A stretch of 64,000 nucleotides of DNA from JBKEDC01 sp047975205 (GCA_047975205.1 JBKEDC010000024.1:1-64000), one strand, 5' to 3'; shown: positions 8,666-19,270, counted from the first letter of the stretch. Translations and numbers: made by a program. Notes: generated by a model from the letters alone, not told the origin.

Positions 8666-11600
8666 ATGAACAGAGTCAAGATTGCAATATTTATCATCCT
8701 TTTCCTTATCTGCGAAACAAGTTGTTTTGCAGATAAACTGTTTTTTGAACCAGTCACCAACACTAATACTACCCCAAGTTCTGCTATAATAGGGATTTCA
8801 AAAGACTCTATTGGCTATATATGGATGGGGTCTGAAGATGGGCTATATAGATATAATGGTTTTGATTTTGAACATATCAATCTGTACACAAAAAAAGACA
8901 CACTTGCTCAAATTGGTCGCATTCGAAACGTTTTTACTGACAACAACAAGCAATTATGGATCTATACCTTCTTCAACAAAATCCTCAAGCTCGATTATAA
9001 CACTGATAAGCTGTACGAAATAAAGGAAAATGACGTTCCTAGCGATGTGCTTAACAATTTCGCTGCCAACGAAAATAGAATTGCTAAAGCCAAAACAATC
9101 GAGGGCATTTCGTATTTCATCCAAGACAACAAACTATGTGCTAGAGCTGTAACAACAGGCGAATTGATCACATATCGAACAACCCCGGATACTTTTGGAG
9201 GTATGACCGACGACTATATCACTTCTTTCTACGTAGACGATGCCAATACTCTTTGGCTAGGCACCCGCGAAGGAATTGTATACAAAGCAAATACGTCAGA
9301 ACAATCATTTTCCTACCATAATAATTTTAGCTGGACAAATAATCGATTGATAAAAGCTCCTGTTAGAACAATCTGTATGTTTAAGAATGAATTGTGGGTA
9401 GCTTCGAACAATTATGGAATATCAATATATAAAGATGGGGATAGACTGAGCGAGCATCCTTACTATAATTTCTCTTCTAGACAAAACCAAGTTCGATCAA
9501 TGTTAGAGATTAATGATAAACTATGGATTGGCGGAACAAAAGGACTAGAAATCTACACTCCTACTAGGCAAAAACTCACCTCTATCCTAAACAACAAAAG
9601 CTACCCTTCTCAATGGTCTAAAAAATCATCATCAGTATATGCAATAGCACAATACAAACAATGGGTAATTACGAGTATGTACAACACAATTGCCCTTATT
9701 GATAGCAAGCTAAATGTGGTAAAACATCTCGATCTTGGAGATATTATAGGAGAACATAGTATCACCGACATAGAAATTGACAATAAAGATAAAATTTGGC
9801 TCTGTACAGAGGGTAATGGAATTATTCTAATATCTCTAGACGAGAAGCTGGATCTCACCGTTATACAACACTTCAAAAATGGACATACTCTAAGCAATAT
9901 CATCTATGATTTTCATACTCTGAATGACAACAAATTACTAATAGGCAATAGTGACGGCCTATTCCTGCTGCAAATACAAGCTCAAGATAGTCTTGTGGTG
10001 ATAAAACAACTGATAGACAAACCCACCTTCTCAATACTAGAAGACAACAACAAGAACATCTGGTCTACTCATAAAATTGGACTAACTAAATTTGATCAAG
10101 ACACAGAAGAAACCTGCAGTTTTATTCCCCAATTCACAAAAGAAAACTGGACATTTTCAAAAAAATCAAGTTTTTTCGACCTTGAATCAAACACAATGTA
10201 CCTCGGCTCAAACAAAGGCTATATTTCGTTCGACCCTAATCGAATAAGTACAAACAAAGCAGTTCCTAAGCTTATTACAAAAACCTTAACTATTTCGGGT
10301 AACCAGGTGGGCATAAATCAAGAAATTAATGGGCAAAAAGTTTTAAGCCGTCCCCTACGAGAAACTGAAAAAATTGAACTAAACTACAAAAACAATACAT
10401 TTTCAATCCTGGCTGAACCTATCTATTATCATCACGCAGAGAAGATGTGCTATTACTTCAAAATGGAAGGTAGCAGCAAAGAAGCCTGGACATCTTCTAA
10501 GAATGCCCAAATCAGCTACAACAAACTTAAAGCTGGGAGCTACACATTCAAAGTTAAAGCCCTAACTGATGATGGATTATGGTCAAACACATGCACAATA
10601 GACATTGACATTCAAAAAGCATGGTATTGGAGCACTTATATGATTATACTCTATATTATAACAACAATAGCTGCTATAATATTTCTCATCAGAGAGGCTA
10701 ATGCAAGACAAAAACTACGCAACCAAGTTCTTCTAGAAAAGTTACACGCCGAACAGGTTGAAGTACTAAATAAAGAACGCGTTGATTTCTTTACAAATAT
10801 ATCTCACGAACTGAGAACTCCCCTTTCGCTGATAAAGGATCCGCTCAGACAATTAATTTCATCAGATGCGGACACAAAACATTCCTATTATCTCAAACTA
10901 ATAGACAATAACGTTGAGCAACTCAGCAAATACATTAATCAAATAATGGATTTTAGAAAGGCAGAGGCTAAAAAGATTGAGGTTAACACGCAAGAAGCTG
11001 ATGTCATTCAGTTGCTAAGAGAAAGCATAGAAATGTTCCAAATAATTATCAAACAGCGAGATATGAGACTAAAAATCGGCACCGATAGAGAACAACTAAA
11101 TGCAATGGTTGATTCAGAAAAGATTCGCTCCATTGTACAAAACATTTTATCTAATGCAACAAAATACACTCCCGATGGTGGCGAAATTAAATTAGTTGAA
11201 ACATTCGCCAATGAAACCCTCACTATTCAGGTTATTGACAATGGTGTCGGCATATCAAACCAAGATATTAAGCAAATATTTGAACCTTTCAATAACCTCG
11301 GACCTCAACCCTTCTATGGAGCTTCGTCGGGTATGGGCTTAGCATTAACAAAAAAGCAGGTCGAGTTATTAGGTGGGGAAATCAAACTGACTAGCATTCC
11401 CAATAGTGGCACTACGGTAACAATCACACTACCCATCTCTGAAATCACAGACAGAAATAAAATACCCGATAAAGAAACGGTCAAATTAAGTTCAGAGAAA
11501 GACCTACTTCTCATTGTAGAAGACAGCCCTGAGATAAAAGAATACCTCTACAATGAGCTGAAAGAAAACTACGAAGTAATGACTCAAACAAATGGGCTAG

Positions 11601-12256
11601 ATGGGCTAAATTGTGCCATTGAGACCACTCCTGACATTATAGTGACAGACATTATGATGCCTAAAATGGATGGTGTAGAGATGACTGCAAGGCTAAAAGA
11701 AGATGAGCGAACAAGTCATATACCTATTGTCATTTTAACAGCTAAAACTAGCGATCAATCTCGCATGGATGGGTTAATATCTGGAGCTTCAGCATATCAC
11801 GTCAAACCTTTCAATATGGAGATTCTGAAGTTTCAACTAAACAATATTCTTCACAAGAGAAAAAGATTCCATCAACTGATTCTGAACAAATCAATATCTG
11901 TTCAGGAAGCAATAAACAAAGACGGAAGTCAAGATTTAACCAATGAATACTTCTTAAAGATTATAGAGCTTATTGAAAAAAATATTGCCAACCCAGACTA
12001 CCGCCTAGAATCATTAGCAAAAGAACTCGAAATTAGCTCTCGACAATTATCTCGCAAGCTAAATACTATAGCAGGAATAACCCCTGCTGCTCTTATCACT
12101 AAAATAAAGATGGAAAAAGCGACTAGCCTACTAAAGGATACGAACATGAATATTGCTGAAGTTGCATATAGTGTTGGCTATAACGAACCTTCAAACTTCT
12201 CTCGTACATTCACTAAATTCTTTGGTATATCTCCCTCAAAGTATAAAATATCTTGA
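8666..12256 (+). CDS. Hybrid two-component system: sensor kinase, response regulator and AraC DNA-binding domain in one protein
   Basis: This one-protein regulator senses glycan fragments in the periplasm and activates a SusC/D locus. ATG at 8666 is preferred over an in-frame TTG at 8660 because it starts a clean signal peptide (MNRVKIAIFIILFLICETSC). Numbering from the TTG, the order is: two-component propeller repeats (about 45-560), a Y_Y_Y domain (about 575-650), a membrane helix (about 654-677), HisKA with the phospho-acceptor in NISHELRTPLS (His about 716), HATPase (DNGVGIS, GMGLALTKKQVE), a receiver (IVEDSPEIKEYL, phospho-acceptor in VTDIMMPKMDG about Asp997), and a C-terminal HTH of the AraC type (IAEVAYSVGYNEPSNFSRTF). 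All catalytic blocks are present. It lies 12 bp after the phosphatase-like gene and is divergent from SusC. Confidence 0.95.
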   Translation: MNRVKIAIFIILFLICETSCFADKLFFEPVTNTNTTPSSAIIGISKDSIGYIWMGSEDGLYRYNGFDFEHINLYTKKDTLAQIGRIRNVFTDNNKQLWIYTFFNKILKLDYNTDKLYEIKENDVPSDVLNNFAANENRIAKAKTIEGISYFIQDNKLCARAVTTGELITYRTTPDTFGGMTDDYITSFYVDDANTLWLGTREGIVYKANTSEQSFSYHNNFSWTNNRLIKAPVRTICMFKNELWVASNNYGISIYKDGDRLSEHPYYNFSSRQNQVRSMLEINDKLWIGGTKGLEIYTPTRQKLTSILNNKSYPSQWSKKSSSVYAIAQYKQWVITSMYNTIALIDSKLNVVKHLDLGDIIGEHSITDIEIDNKDKIWLCTEGNGIILISLDEKLDLTVIQHFKNGHTLSNIIYDFHTLNDNKLLIGNSDGLFLLQIQAQDSLVVIKQLIDKPTFSILEDNNKNIWSTHKIGLTKFDQDTEETCSFIPQFTKENWTFSKKSSFFDLESNTMYLGSNKGYISFDPNRISTNKAVPKLITKTLTISGNQVGINQEINGQKVLSRPLRETEKIELNYKNNTFSILAEPIYYHHAEKMCYYFKMEGSSKEAWTSSKNAQISYNKLKAGSYTFKVKALTDDGLWSNTCTIDIDIQKAWYWSTYMIILYIITTIAAIIFLIREANARQKLRNQVLLEKLHAEQVEVLNKERVDFFTNISHELRTPLSLIKDPLRQLISSDADTKHSYYLKLIDNNVEQLSKYINQIMDFRKAEAKKIEVNTQEADVIQLLRESIEMFQIIIKQRDMRLKIGTDREQLNAMVDSEKIRSIVQNILSNATKYTPDGGEIKLVETFANETLTIQVIDNGVGISNQDIKQIFEPFNNLGPQPFYGASSGMGLALTKKQVELLGGEIKLTSIPNSGTTVTITLPISEITDRNKIPDKETVKLSSEKDLLLIVEDSPEIKEYLYNELKENYEVMTQTNGLDGLNCAIETTPDIIVTDIMMPKMDGVEMTARLKEDERTSHIPIVILTAKTSDQSRMDGLISGASAYHVKPFNMEILKFQLNNILHKRKRFHQLILNKSISVQEAINKDGSQDLTNEYFLKIIELIEKNIANPDYRLESLAKELEISSRQLSRKLNTIAGITPAALITKIKMEKATSLLKDTNMNIAEVAYSVGYNEPSNFSRTFTKFFGISPSKYKIS

Positions 12257-12615
12257 ACCCCTTCTAGCAACTGAAGGTCAGCTCATTTTGTGGAGCCTCC
12301 CTAAGAGAGAAAGTATGATGACTTACACATTAATAATACTTTACCTTTCATTAAGGCAAGTTGCATCAAATGCAAGTAACTGGCGTAAATAGTCCTAATC
12401 CAAGACAAAAACAGAAGCTATTCAGTAAAGAATACTTCACTATGAATCAGTAAATTTTCCTAACGTGATTTGCATAGCCACATATGTCCTAATTCTTATT
12501 ATAAAATCAGAGAATGTCTTCATTTACCATATATTGTCCTTGTGTGATATGCATACAATTTATACAAAAAATATCTTCGCATCATAAACTTATGTATCAC
12601 AAATAACAACAAATA
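12257..12615. other. Intergenic region, no gene seen
   Basis: These 359 bp separate the regulator from the GH2 gene. They are AT-rich, with no convincing reading frame, RNA or strong hairpin. A promoter for the GH2 operon is expected near the right end, but I cannot place a consensus pair with confidence. Confidence 0.5.
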
Positions 12616-15576
12616 ATGATTAGATCAAAAATTTTCTTCTTAGCAATCTTATCGATATTAGCAATTAACTCTGCTATTGCCCAGCGAACAAAGTTTAACT
12701 TCAATCACAATTGGAAGCTTCATGTAGGTGACGTTAGCAATGCCGAAAGAGCCGATTTTGACGATAAGAATTGGAAATCAATCACACTCCCTTATGCATG
12801 GAACCAGGATGAAGCATATCTGAAAGATATCGTTGATCTTTCTACAGGAATTGCTTGGTATCGCAAAACATTTCAATTACCCGAAAGTGCAGACGTAAAG
12901 AAAACATTCGTTGAGTTTGAAGGAGTACGTCAAGTCGGAGAAGTGTATGTCAATGGAGAATATGTAGGTCTGCATGAAAATGGAGTGATGGCATTTGGTT
13001 TTGATATTAGCACATATTTGAAACCATATCCTGCAGAGAATATTATTGCTGTAAAAACCAATAACGATTGGGATTATAAAGAAAAATTTAGCAATCAAAA
13101 ATACCAATGGTCTGATCGCAACTTCAATGCAAACTATGGTGGTATTCCTAAAAATGTTTACTTGCACACTACAACATCTGAAGTATATCAAACACTTCCT
13201 TTATACTCATCTTTAGGAACTACAGGAACTTATGTATACGCTACTGATATTGATATTGAAAAGAAGCAAGCAAATATTCATGTGAGCACGCAGGTGCGCA
13301 ATGAAAGTAAGAAGTCTGCAGAAATTCAACTGAATATCATCATCAAAGACTTAGATGGGGAAAAAGTATTAAGCTTTGAAGGTGTAAAACATGAACTTGC
13401 TGCTGGAGGTACTTATGATTTCCATGCCGCAGATACGCTCCGCAATGCTCATTTCTGGAGTATTGGTTATGGATATTTATATGATGTAACTTCTGAAATC
13501 CTTATAGATGGGAAAGTCGTTGATGCAGTAAATACTCGTACTGGTTTCCGCAAAACAGCCTTCAAAGATGGTATGATTTACCTCAACGATCGCGTAGCAA
13601 TGATGAAAGGTTATGCACAACGCACAAGCAATGAATGGCCTTCTCTTGGTATGTCTATTCCTGCTTGGTTGAGCGATTATAGCAACAGTCTTATTCTTAA
13701 AGAGAATGGTAATTATGTCCGTTGGATGCACGTTACTCCTTGGAAGCAAGATGTAGAAAGTGCTGATCGAGTGGGGTTAATTCTCGCTATGCCTGCAGGA
13801 GATGCAGAGAAAGATGTTTTCGATTATCGATGGACACAACGCACAAGTCTAATGCGTGATGCCATCATCTATAATCGTAATAATCCTAGTATCTTGTTCT
13901 ATGAATGTGGAAATGAAAGCGTATCGGAAGAGCATATGGCAGAAATGAAGACTATCCGCAACATGTATGATCCTTTCGGAGGTCGTGCTATTGGTTCTCG
14001 TGAAATGTTGGATAGCAAAGAGGCTGAATATGGTGGTGAAATGCTTTATATCAACAAAAGTGCAGACATTCCATTGTTTGCTACAGAATATTGTCGTGAT
14101 GAAGCTTCGCGTAAGTATTGGGATGACTACACCACTCCATACCACAAAAACGGAGAAGGTCCTTTGTATCGAGGGAAGCCAGCTAGCGACTACAACCGCA
14201 ATCAAGATGGACTAGCGATTGAGAATACAACGCGTTGGTTCGACTATTGGGAAATGCGTCCAGGAACAGGTACACGTGTCAGCTCTGGAGGTGCGAAAAT
14301 CATTTTCTCTGATTCAAACACACACCACCGTGGAGAAGAAAATTTCCGCCGTAGTGGTTCTACTGATGCAATGCGTATTCCAAAAGATAGCTATTGGGCG
14401 CACGATATAATATGGGATGGATGGGTTGACACCGATACGGTGAAAGCGCATATACTAGGTCATTGGAATTATGACAAAGGAACTGTAAAGGATGAAGTTG
14501 TTATTTCTACCGCCGATGAGGTAGAATTGTTTGTTAATGGCAAATCATTGGGCAAAGGCGAGCAAAGCAAACGCTTTATCTTTACCTTTAAGGATGTGAA
14601 GTTTGCTGCTGGCGAAGTAAAAGCTGTGGGTTATATTGATGGTAAGAAAGTTTGCGAATCTTCGCACACAACAGCAGGTGAACCATATGCAGTAAGATTA
14701 TCAACCATCGAACGTCTTGGCGGAATGCTTGCTGATGGTCAAGATGTTGCAATTGTTGAAGTTGAAGTGATTGATGAAAAAGGACAACGTTGCCCTACTG
14801 CGCTCAACATGATTGATTTCAAACTAAGTGGTGTTGGCGAATACATTGGAGGTATTGCAATGGGTGAAGGAAACTACATTGGTCAAACCACATTGCCTGT
14901 TGAATGTGGTGTGAATAGAATCTTTGTTCGTTCGATCAACAACAAAGCTGGAAAGATGAAGATTACGGCGAGCTCGAAAGGACTGAAAAGCGATAATGTA
15001 TCTATTTTGACGAAAGAAACAGATACGCAAGATCTTTCTGAAGTATTGACCTACGATGCCTTGCCATCGTATTTGAACGAAGGAGAGACACTTGCTACAC
15101 CATCATACACTGTTTCTCGTGTAGCAATCCCTGTAACATCTATTGTTGCTGGTTCAAACCAAGAAGACGCTTGTAAAACTATTGATGATAATGAGCTTTC
15201 GCAATGGGACAACGATGGAAATTTAGCAACTGCTCATATTGAATATACCTTGAAACGCAAAGCAAACATTAACCAAGTAGTATTGAAACTAGCCGGATGG
15301 CGCTCGAAAAGATATCCTATCGATGTGTATATTGATAGTAAAAAAGTTTGGTCTGACAAAACTCCTACCAGCCTAGGATATGTAACATTGACATTTGAAC
15401 CTACCGAAGGACAAACTGTAAAACTAGCACTATCGGGCTCTACTAAAGAAGATGGCTCTCAATTCTCATTCGAAGAATTGGCAGGACATATCGAAGGAGC
15501 TGGGAATGAGGATAAGAAGGGCTCAAACGGGGCTCTTAGGATAGTTGAAGTAGAATTTTATGAACAGGCAAAATAA
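12616..15576 (+). CDS. Glycoside hydrolase family 2 (beta-galactosidase/beta-glucuronidase type)
   Basis: This 986-residue enzyme has a cleavable signal peptide (about 1-22), so it is periplasmic or surface-exposed. It has the sugar-binding jelly-roll (WKLHVGDVSNAERADFDD), an immunoglobulin-like domain, and a TIM barrel with the acid/base in YECGNES (Glu434) and the nucleophile in LFATEYCRD (Glu491). A further domain carries VELFVNGKSLGKG, and the C-terminus looks like a beta-sandwich carbohydrate-binding module (about 850-986). GH2 covers beta-galactosidases, beta-glucuronidases and beta-mannosidases. With uxuA and an RG-acetylesterase downstream, a glucuronidase or pectin-side-chain galactosidase is plausible, but this is inference. 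The CE12 gene follows after 8 bp. Confidence 0.88.
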   Translation: MIRSKIFFLAILSILAINSAIAQRTKFNFNHNWKLHVGDVSNAERADFDDKNWKSITLPYAWNQDEAYLKDIVDLSTGIAWYRKTFQLPESADVKKTFVEFEGVRQVGEVYVNGEYVGLHENGVMAFGFDISTYLKPYPAENIIAVKTNNDWDYKEKFSNQKYQWSDRNFNANYGGIPKNVYLHTTTSEVYQTLPLYSSLGTTGTYVYATDIDIEKKQANIHVSTQVRNESKKSAEIQLNIIIKDLDGEKVLSFEGVKHELAAGGTYDFHAADTLRNAHFWSIGYGYLYDVTSEILIDGKVVDAVNTRTGFRKTAFKDGMIYLNDRVAMMKGYAQRTSNEWPSLGMSIPAWLSDYSNSLILKENGNYVRWMHVTPWKQDVESADRVGLILAMPAGDAEKDVFDYRWTQRTSLMRDAIIYNRNNPSILFYECGNESVSEEHMAEMKTIRNMYDPFGGRAIGSREMLDSKEAEYGGEMLYINKSADIPLFATEYCRDEASRKYWDDYTTPYHKNGEGPLYRGKPASDYNRNQDGLAIENTTRWFDYWEMRPGTGTRVSSGGAKIIFSDSNTHHRGEENFRRSGSTDAMRIPKDSYWAHDIIWDGWVDTDTVKAHILGHWNYDKGTVKDEVVISTADEVELFVNGKSLGKGEQSKRFIFTFKDVKFAAGEVKAVGYIDGKKVCESSHTTAGEPYAVRLSTIERLGGMLADGQDVAIVEVEVIDEKGQRCPTALNMIDFKLSGVGEYIGGIAMGEGNYIGQTTLPVECGVNRIFVRSINNKAGKMKITASSKGLKSDNVSILTKETDTQDLSEVLTYDALPSYLNEGETLATPSYTVSRVAIPVTSIVAGSNQEDACKTIDDNELSQWDNDGNLATAHIEYTLKRKANINQVVLKLAGWRSKRYPIDVYIDSKKVWSDKTPTSLGYVTLTFEPTEGQTVKLALSGSTKEDGSQFSFEELAGHIEGAGNEDKKGSNGALRIVEVEFYEQAK

Positions 15577-15584
15577 TTAATTCG

Positions 15585-16908
15585 ATGAAGCTATCAAATA
15601 TAGCACTTGCATGTGCAATCCCTTTTCTAGTAAGCTGTGAAGAAAAAATAGAACCTGATGGTATGCACTTCGATTTTGGTGCTGGCAAGGTTGAAAATGG
15701 TTACACAGGCATAGACAGCAATTCACTTTATTGCGACAGCCTCGATTATGGTATCATTCCCTTTGTAAAAGTAAGCTCAACAGGTGATTTGAAAGGCAAA
15801 ACAAGTGCTGCTGATGCATTGAGCTCTGAAGGAGCATTCTATTTTAAACGCAAAGTAGAAGACGGTGCCTATAAAGTATGTATCACTTTCGGTTCTAATG
15901 AAAGAGAAACCGAAGTTACAGTAAAAGCAGAAGCTAGACGTCTATTTGTTCACGACCTCAAATTAGCTAAAGGCGAGTTCAAAACAGTTGAGTTCATTGT
16001 TGATGTATTCACTAGAAACATTCCTAATTCTGAAAAAGGAATCATCCTTAAAGAGCGTGAGAAACCTAGCTTCAATTGGGATGAGTACTTGACCATCGAA
16101 TTTAATGGCAAAGCTGTTAATGTTGCATCATTAGTTATTGAAAAGAAGGATGGACTAAGACGCTTGTTCATTGCAGGAGACTCTACAGTAACCGATCAAG
16201 ACAGCGAGCCTTGGGCATCGTGGGGGCAAATGTTTCCATACTTCATGAACAATGACATCACGGTAGCAAACTATGCAGTGTCAGGAAGTACATTGCGTCA
16301 TTATAGAGGCTCTAGACGACTTGATAAGACATTAACCCTAATGAACGAAGGAGACTATATGATTATTGAGTTTGCTCATAACGATCAGAAGAAAAAAGGC
16401 TACGAGGCTTATGGCGATTATACGGTAGACATGAAAGACTATTGTGATAAAATTATTGCAAAAGGTGGACAGCCAATTCTTATTACTTCAACTATGCGCA
16501 GAAGGTTCGACGAAAATGACAAAGTATACAACACCCTTGGCGATTTCCCTCAAGCAATGAGAGATTATGCAAAGAACAATAATATTCCTCTTGTTGATCT
16601 TAATCAAATGAGTGTCGAGCTATATGAGGCGCTAGGGGAAGAAGAATCTAAGAAAGCATTGGTACACTACCCTGCAGGAACATTCCTTGGACAAACGAAA
16701 GGTTTTGCAGACAACACACACTTCAATACCTATGGAGCCTATGAGTTAGCAATGTATTGTGGCTTCGATGAAAGCACAAAATTTGGACATTGCCAAGTAT
16801 ATCAAAGCGGATTTTGAAGGTTTCGATCCAAACAAGCCAGATAATCCAGATACTTTTGTTTGGCCATTGAGCCCTGCTGTGGATATTGAAAAACCATATG
16901 GTAACTAA
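15585..16908 (+). pseudogene. Rhamnogalacturonan-acetylesterase-like (CE12, SGNH) lipoprotein, frameshifted near the 3' end
   Basis: The open frame is 15585-16817 (410 aa): a lipoprotein signal (FLVSCEEK), an N-terminal beta-sandwich (about 25-190), then the SGNH esterase with IAGDSTVTD (nucleophile Ser200), EFAHNDQKKKG and DNTHFNTYGAYELA (Asp376, His379). After YELA the frame turns into MYCGFDESTKFG and stops. One base over, the natural ending is legible (CIVASMKAQNLDIAKYIKADF, then FVWPLSPAVDIEKPYGN), stopping at 16908. The shift lies at about 16750-16753. All catalytic residues precede it, so a truncated enzyme could still fold in part. Role: removal of acetyl groups from pectic backbones. 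Confidence 0.8.
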
Positions 16909-16919
16909 AAAATAGATTT

Positions 16920-17996
16920 ATGAAAATGACTTGGCGTTGGTATGGCGAGAATAATGACACGATTCCGCTTGATCATATCCGACAAATTCCCGGAGTAGAA
17001 GGGATTGTGTGGTCACTTCATGACAAAGTGGCTGGCGAGGTTTGGAAAACCGAACGTATCGAGAAAGAAGTGGCGCTTATCAAAAGTAAAGGTTTTAATG
17101 CTGATGTGGTAGAGAGTGTGAATGTGCACGATGATATCAAGATTGGTTTACCAACTCGCGATAAGTATATTGATGTTTATATTGATACCATTGAAAAATT
17201 GGCTAAAGCTGGAGTGAAGGTGATTTGCTATAACTTCATGCCTGTTTTTGATTGGACAAGAACTGACTTGTATAGAGAGCACCCTGACGGATCAAATGCT
17301 TTGTTCTATGAGAAAGACTTGATCCAAGATGATCCAAAGGCAATGGTTGATAATATTCTAAAAGAAGCTGGTGAATTGACTATGCCAGGATGGGAACCAG
17401 AGCGTTTGGCTAAACTAGATGAGTTGTTTGCGGCTTATAAGAATGTGACGCCAGAAAATCTATTCGAAAACTTAGTTTACTTTCTTGAGCGTATTCAGAA
17501 GGTGTGTATGGAGCAAGATGTGATGATGGCTATCCATCCTGATGATCCGCCCTGGCCAATCTTCGGTTTGCCTCGTATTGTGAACTCTCGTGATAATATT
17601 CGTAAACTATTAGATGCTGTACCTAGCAAACATAACGGTTTGACTCTTTGTACAGGGTCACTAGGGTCTAACCTGTTGAATGATATCTCGTCGATGGTTA
17701 GAGAATTTCACGATCGCATTTACTTTGCACACATTCGCAATGTGAAGGTTTTTGATAATGGAGACTTTATTGAATGTTCTCACCGAGGATGTGATGGAGA
17801 TGTAGATGCTTACGAGGTTTTGAAAGCTTATCACGATAACGACTTCAAAGGATATTTGCGTCCAGACCATGGTCGTCACCTTTGGGGTGAAGAGAAAGAA
17901 TGTCGTCCGGGCTATGGTTTGTATGACCGTGCTTTAGGAGTGATGTATATGTTAGGTGTTTGGGACTCTCTTACAAAACGTAAAGAAGGTAAATAA
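16920..17996 (+). CDS. uxuA: Mannonate dehydratase
   Basis: This enzyme converts D-mannonate to 2-keto-3-deoxygluconate in hexuronate catabolism, after glucuronate has been isomerised and reduced. The 358 residues show family hallmarks: MTWRWYGENNDTIPLDHIRQ at the start, YNFMPVFDWTRTDL (about 103-116), HPDDPPWPIFGLPRIV (about 210-225), CTGSLGS and a late HIR-containing metal-site region. Length fits the shorter UxuA type of Gram-positives and Bacteroidota. Its stop overlaps the ATG of the next gene (TAATG at 17994-17998), the mark of a coupled uxuA-uxuB pair. That partner is now broken, so the uronate pathway in this operon ends here. Confidence 0.93.
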   Translation: MKMTWRWYGENNDTIPLDHIRQIPGVEGIVWSLHDKVAGEVWKTERIEKEVALIKSKGFNADVVESVNVHDDIKIGLPTRDKYIDVYIDTIEKLAKAGVKVICYNFMPVFDWTRTDLYREHPDGSNALFYEKDLIQDDPKAMVDNILKEAGELTMPGWEPERLAKLDELFAAYKNVTPENLFENLVYFLERIQKVCMEQDVMMAIHPDDPPWPIFGLPRIVNSRDNIRKLLDAVPSKHNGLTLCTGSLGSNLLNDISSMVREFHDRIYFAHIRNVKVFDNGDFIECSHRGCDGDVDAYEVLKAYHDNDFKGYLRPDHGRHLWGEEKECRPGYGLYDRALGVMYMLGVWDSLTKRKEGK

Positions 17997-19183
17997 TGCA
18001 ATTAAATAGATAAACTATAAAAGCCAGCAGCTTCTTTGAGGCTGCTGGCCTTGCTTTGCCCAAGTTTGATTTGGAGCAAACAATCAAAAACACAAACGCG
18101 AGTGCAAAGTGGATTCATTTTGGCGCTGGTAATATATTCCGAGCTTTCGTAGCCAATTGCTGCCAAACACTTTTAAATAAAGGTCTGCTAGATTCAGGAA
18201 TCTTGGCAATAGAAACCTTTGATGATGAGGTGATTTCAAAAGCATTTGCTCCATTTAATAACTTAACAGCTTTGGTGAAGGCAAAGGCGAATGGTGAGTT
18301 TGATAAGTCGATTGTTGCAAGTGTAGCAGAGGCTATTGTTTACAGGAACAATAAACAACGTGCTGTAGAAGCTTTTGTGAATCCAGAATTGCAGATGGTG
18401 AGCTTTACGGTCACGGAAAAAGGTTATTCATTACGTGCAAGTAATGGCGAGTTCTTTCCTTTTGTGGTTGCCGATATTGAGAATGGTCCCAAAAGTGATT
18501 GTACCCACTTAGTAAGTATCGTTTGTTCACTGTTGTATGAGCGTTTCGAAGCTGGAGATTTGCCAAAGCTTAAGGAGATTTGTGCTCTGTCTAGACAGTA
18601 TGGAGCATATGTTTTTCTTGATGATGCTCATGGAGTAGGTGTTCTTAGTAAGAATGGCTACGGAACTCGTAGTCATTTTAATCTATCGGATGAAGTTGAT
18701 GTAATAACAGGTACATTAAGTAAGGCTATTGGAACTATTGGAGGATATGTAGCAGATTCATCTCAGCTCATAAAATACCTAAGACACTTGTCACGCCCTA
18801 GTATATTTTCTGCATCATTACCACCCTCTGTGGTAGTCTCAGCTTCAAAGGCTATTGATGTATTCACTGAAGAGACTCAGATTATTGAGAAATTATGGAA
18901 GAACACAAAGTATGCAAGGAAAACTTTAGTCGAAAATGGTTTTGACTTGGGGCGCTCAGAGTCTCCTATCATTCCTGTAATGGTTCGGGATGATATGAAA
19001 GCAAAGATTATTGCAAGAAAGCTATTGGAAAATGGGGTTTATATTATCCCCGCTACCTACCCTGCTGTTAAGCTAAAGGATTCAAGATTGAGGATGAATA
19101 TATTTGCAACGCATACTGAGTCTGATATAGATTATTTCTGTGAGCAATTGAATTGCATAAACAAAGAAATAGAGTTCAAATAG
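17996..19183 (+). pseudogene. Chimeric pseudogene: fructuronate reductase N-terminus fused to alpha-oxoamine synthase C-terminus
   Basis: Translation from the coupled ATG at 17996 gives MQLNR, then TAA at 18011. The same frame continues as TIKASSFFEAAGLALPKFDLE, the normal start of a mannitol-dehydrogenase-family fructuronate reductase (WIHFGAGNIFRAFVAN holds the nucleotide-binding motif). That homology ends near ERFEAGDLPK (about 18553-18570). From there on the protein is the C-terminal half of an oxoamine synthase (8-amino-7-oxononanoate synthase or 2-amino-3-ketobutyrate CoA ligase type), with DDAHGVGVL and the PLP-lysine motif GTLSKAIGTIGG. The two halves join in frame at a sequence plausible for both parents. 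Neither enzyme is complete. A TTG at 18056 could still start a 375-residue hybrid protein. Confidence 0.85.
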
Positions 19184-19190
19184 ATTATAG

Positions 19191-19230
19191 ACAAAATATT
19201 ACGCCAAAGGGCTGTAATATTTTGTAGTTT
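19191..19230 (+). terminator. Inverted repeat between chimera and tetR: terminator or TetR operator
   Basis: A perfect 12-bp inverted repeat, ACAAAATATTAC / GTAATATTTTGT (19191-19202 and 19214-19225), with an 11-base loop, is followed by AGTTTTT. The stem is AT-rich for a terminator, and its position 45 bp before tetR also fits a repressor operator. Confidence 0.45.
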
Positions 19231-19270
19231 TTGACTGTAAGCTTATTGTTTAAATCGGGAATCAAGACAT

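Noticed and set aside
18023..18049. Strong GC-rich hairpin (GCCAGCAGC / GCTGCTGGC) after uxuA, looks like a terminator
   Set aside because: It lies inside the reductase coding sequence (ASSFFEAAGL in frame) and has no T-run. The symmetry is explained by Ala/Ser/Gly codons.
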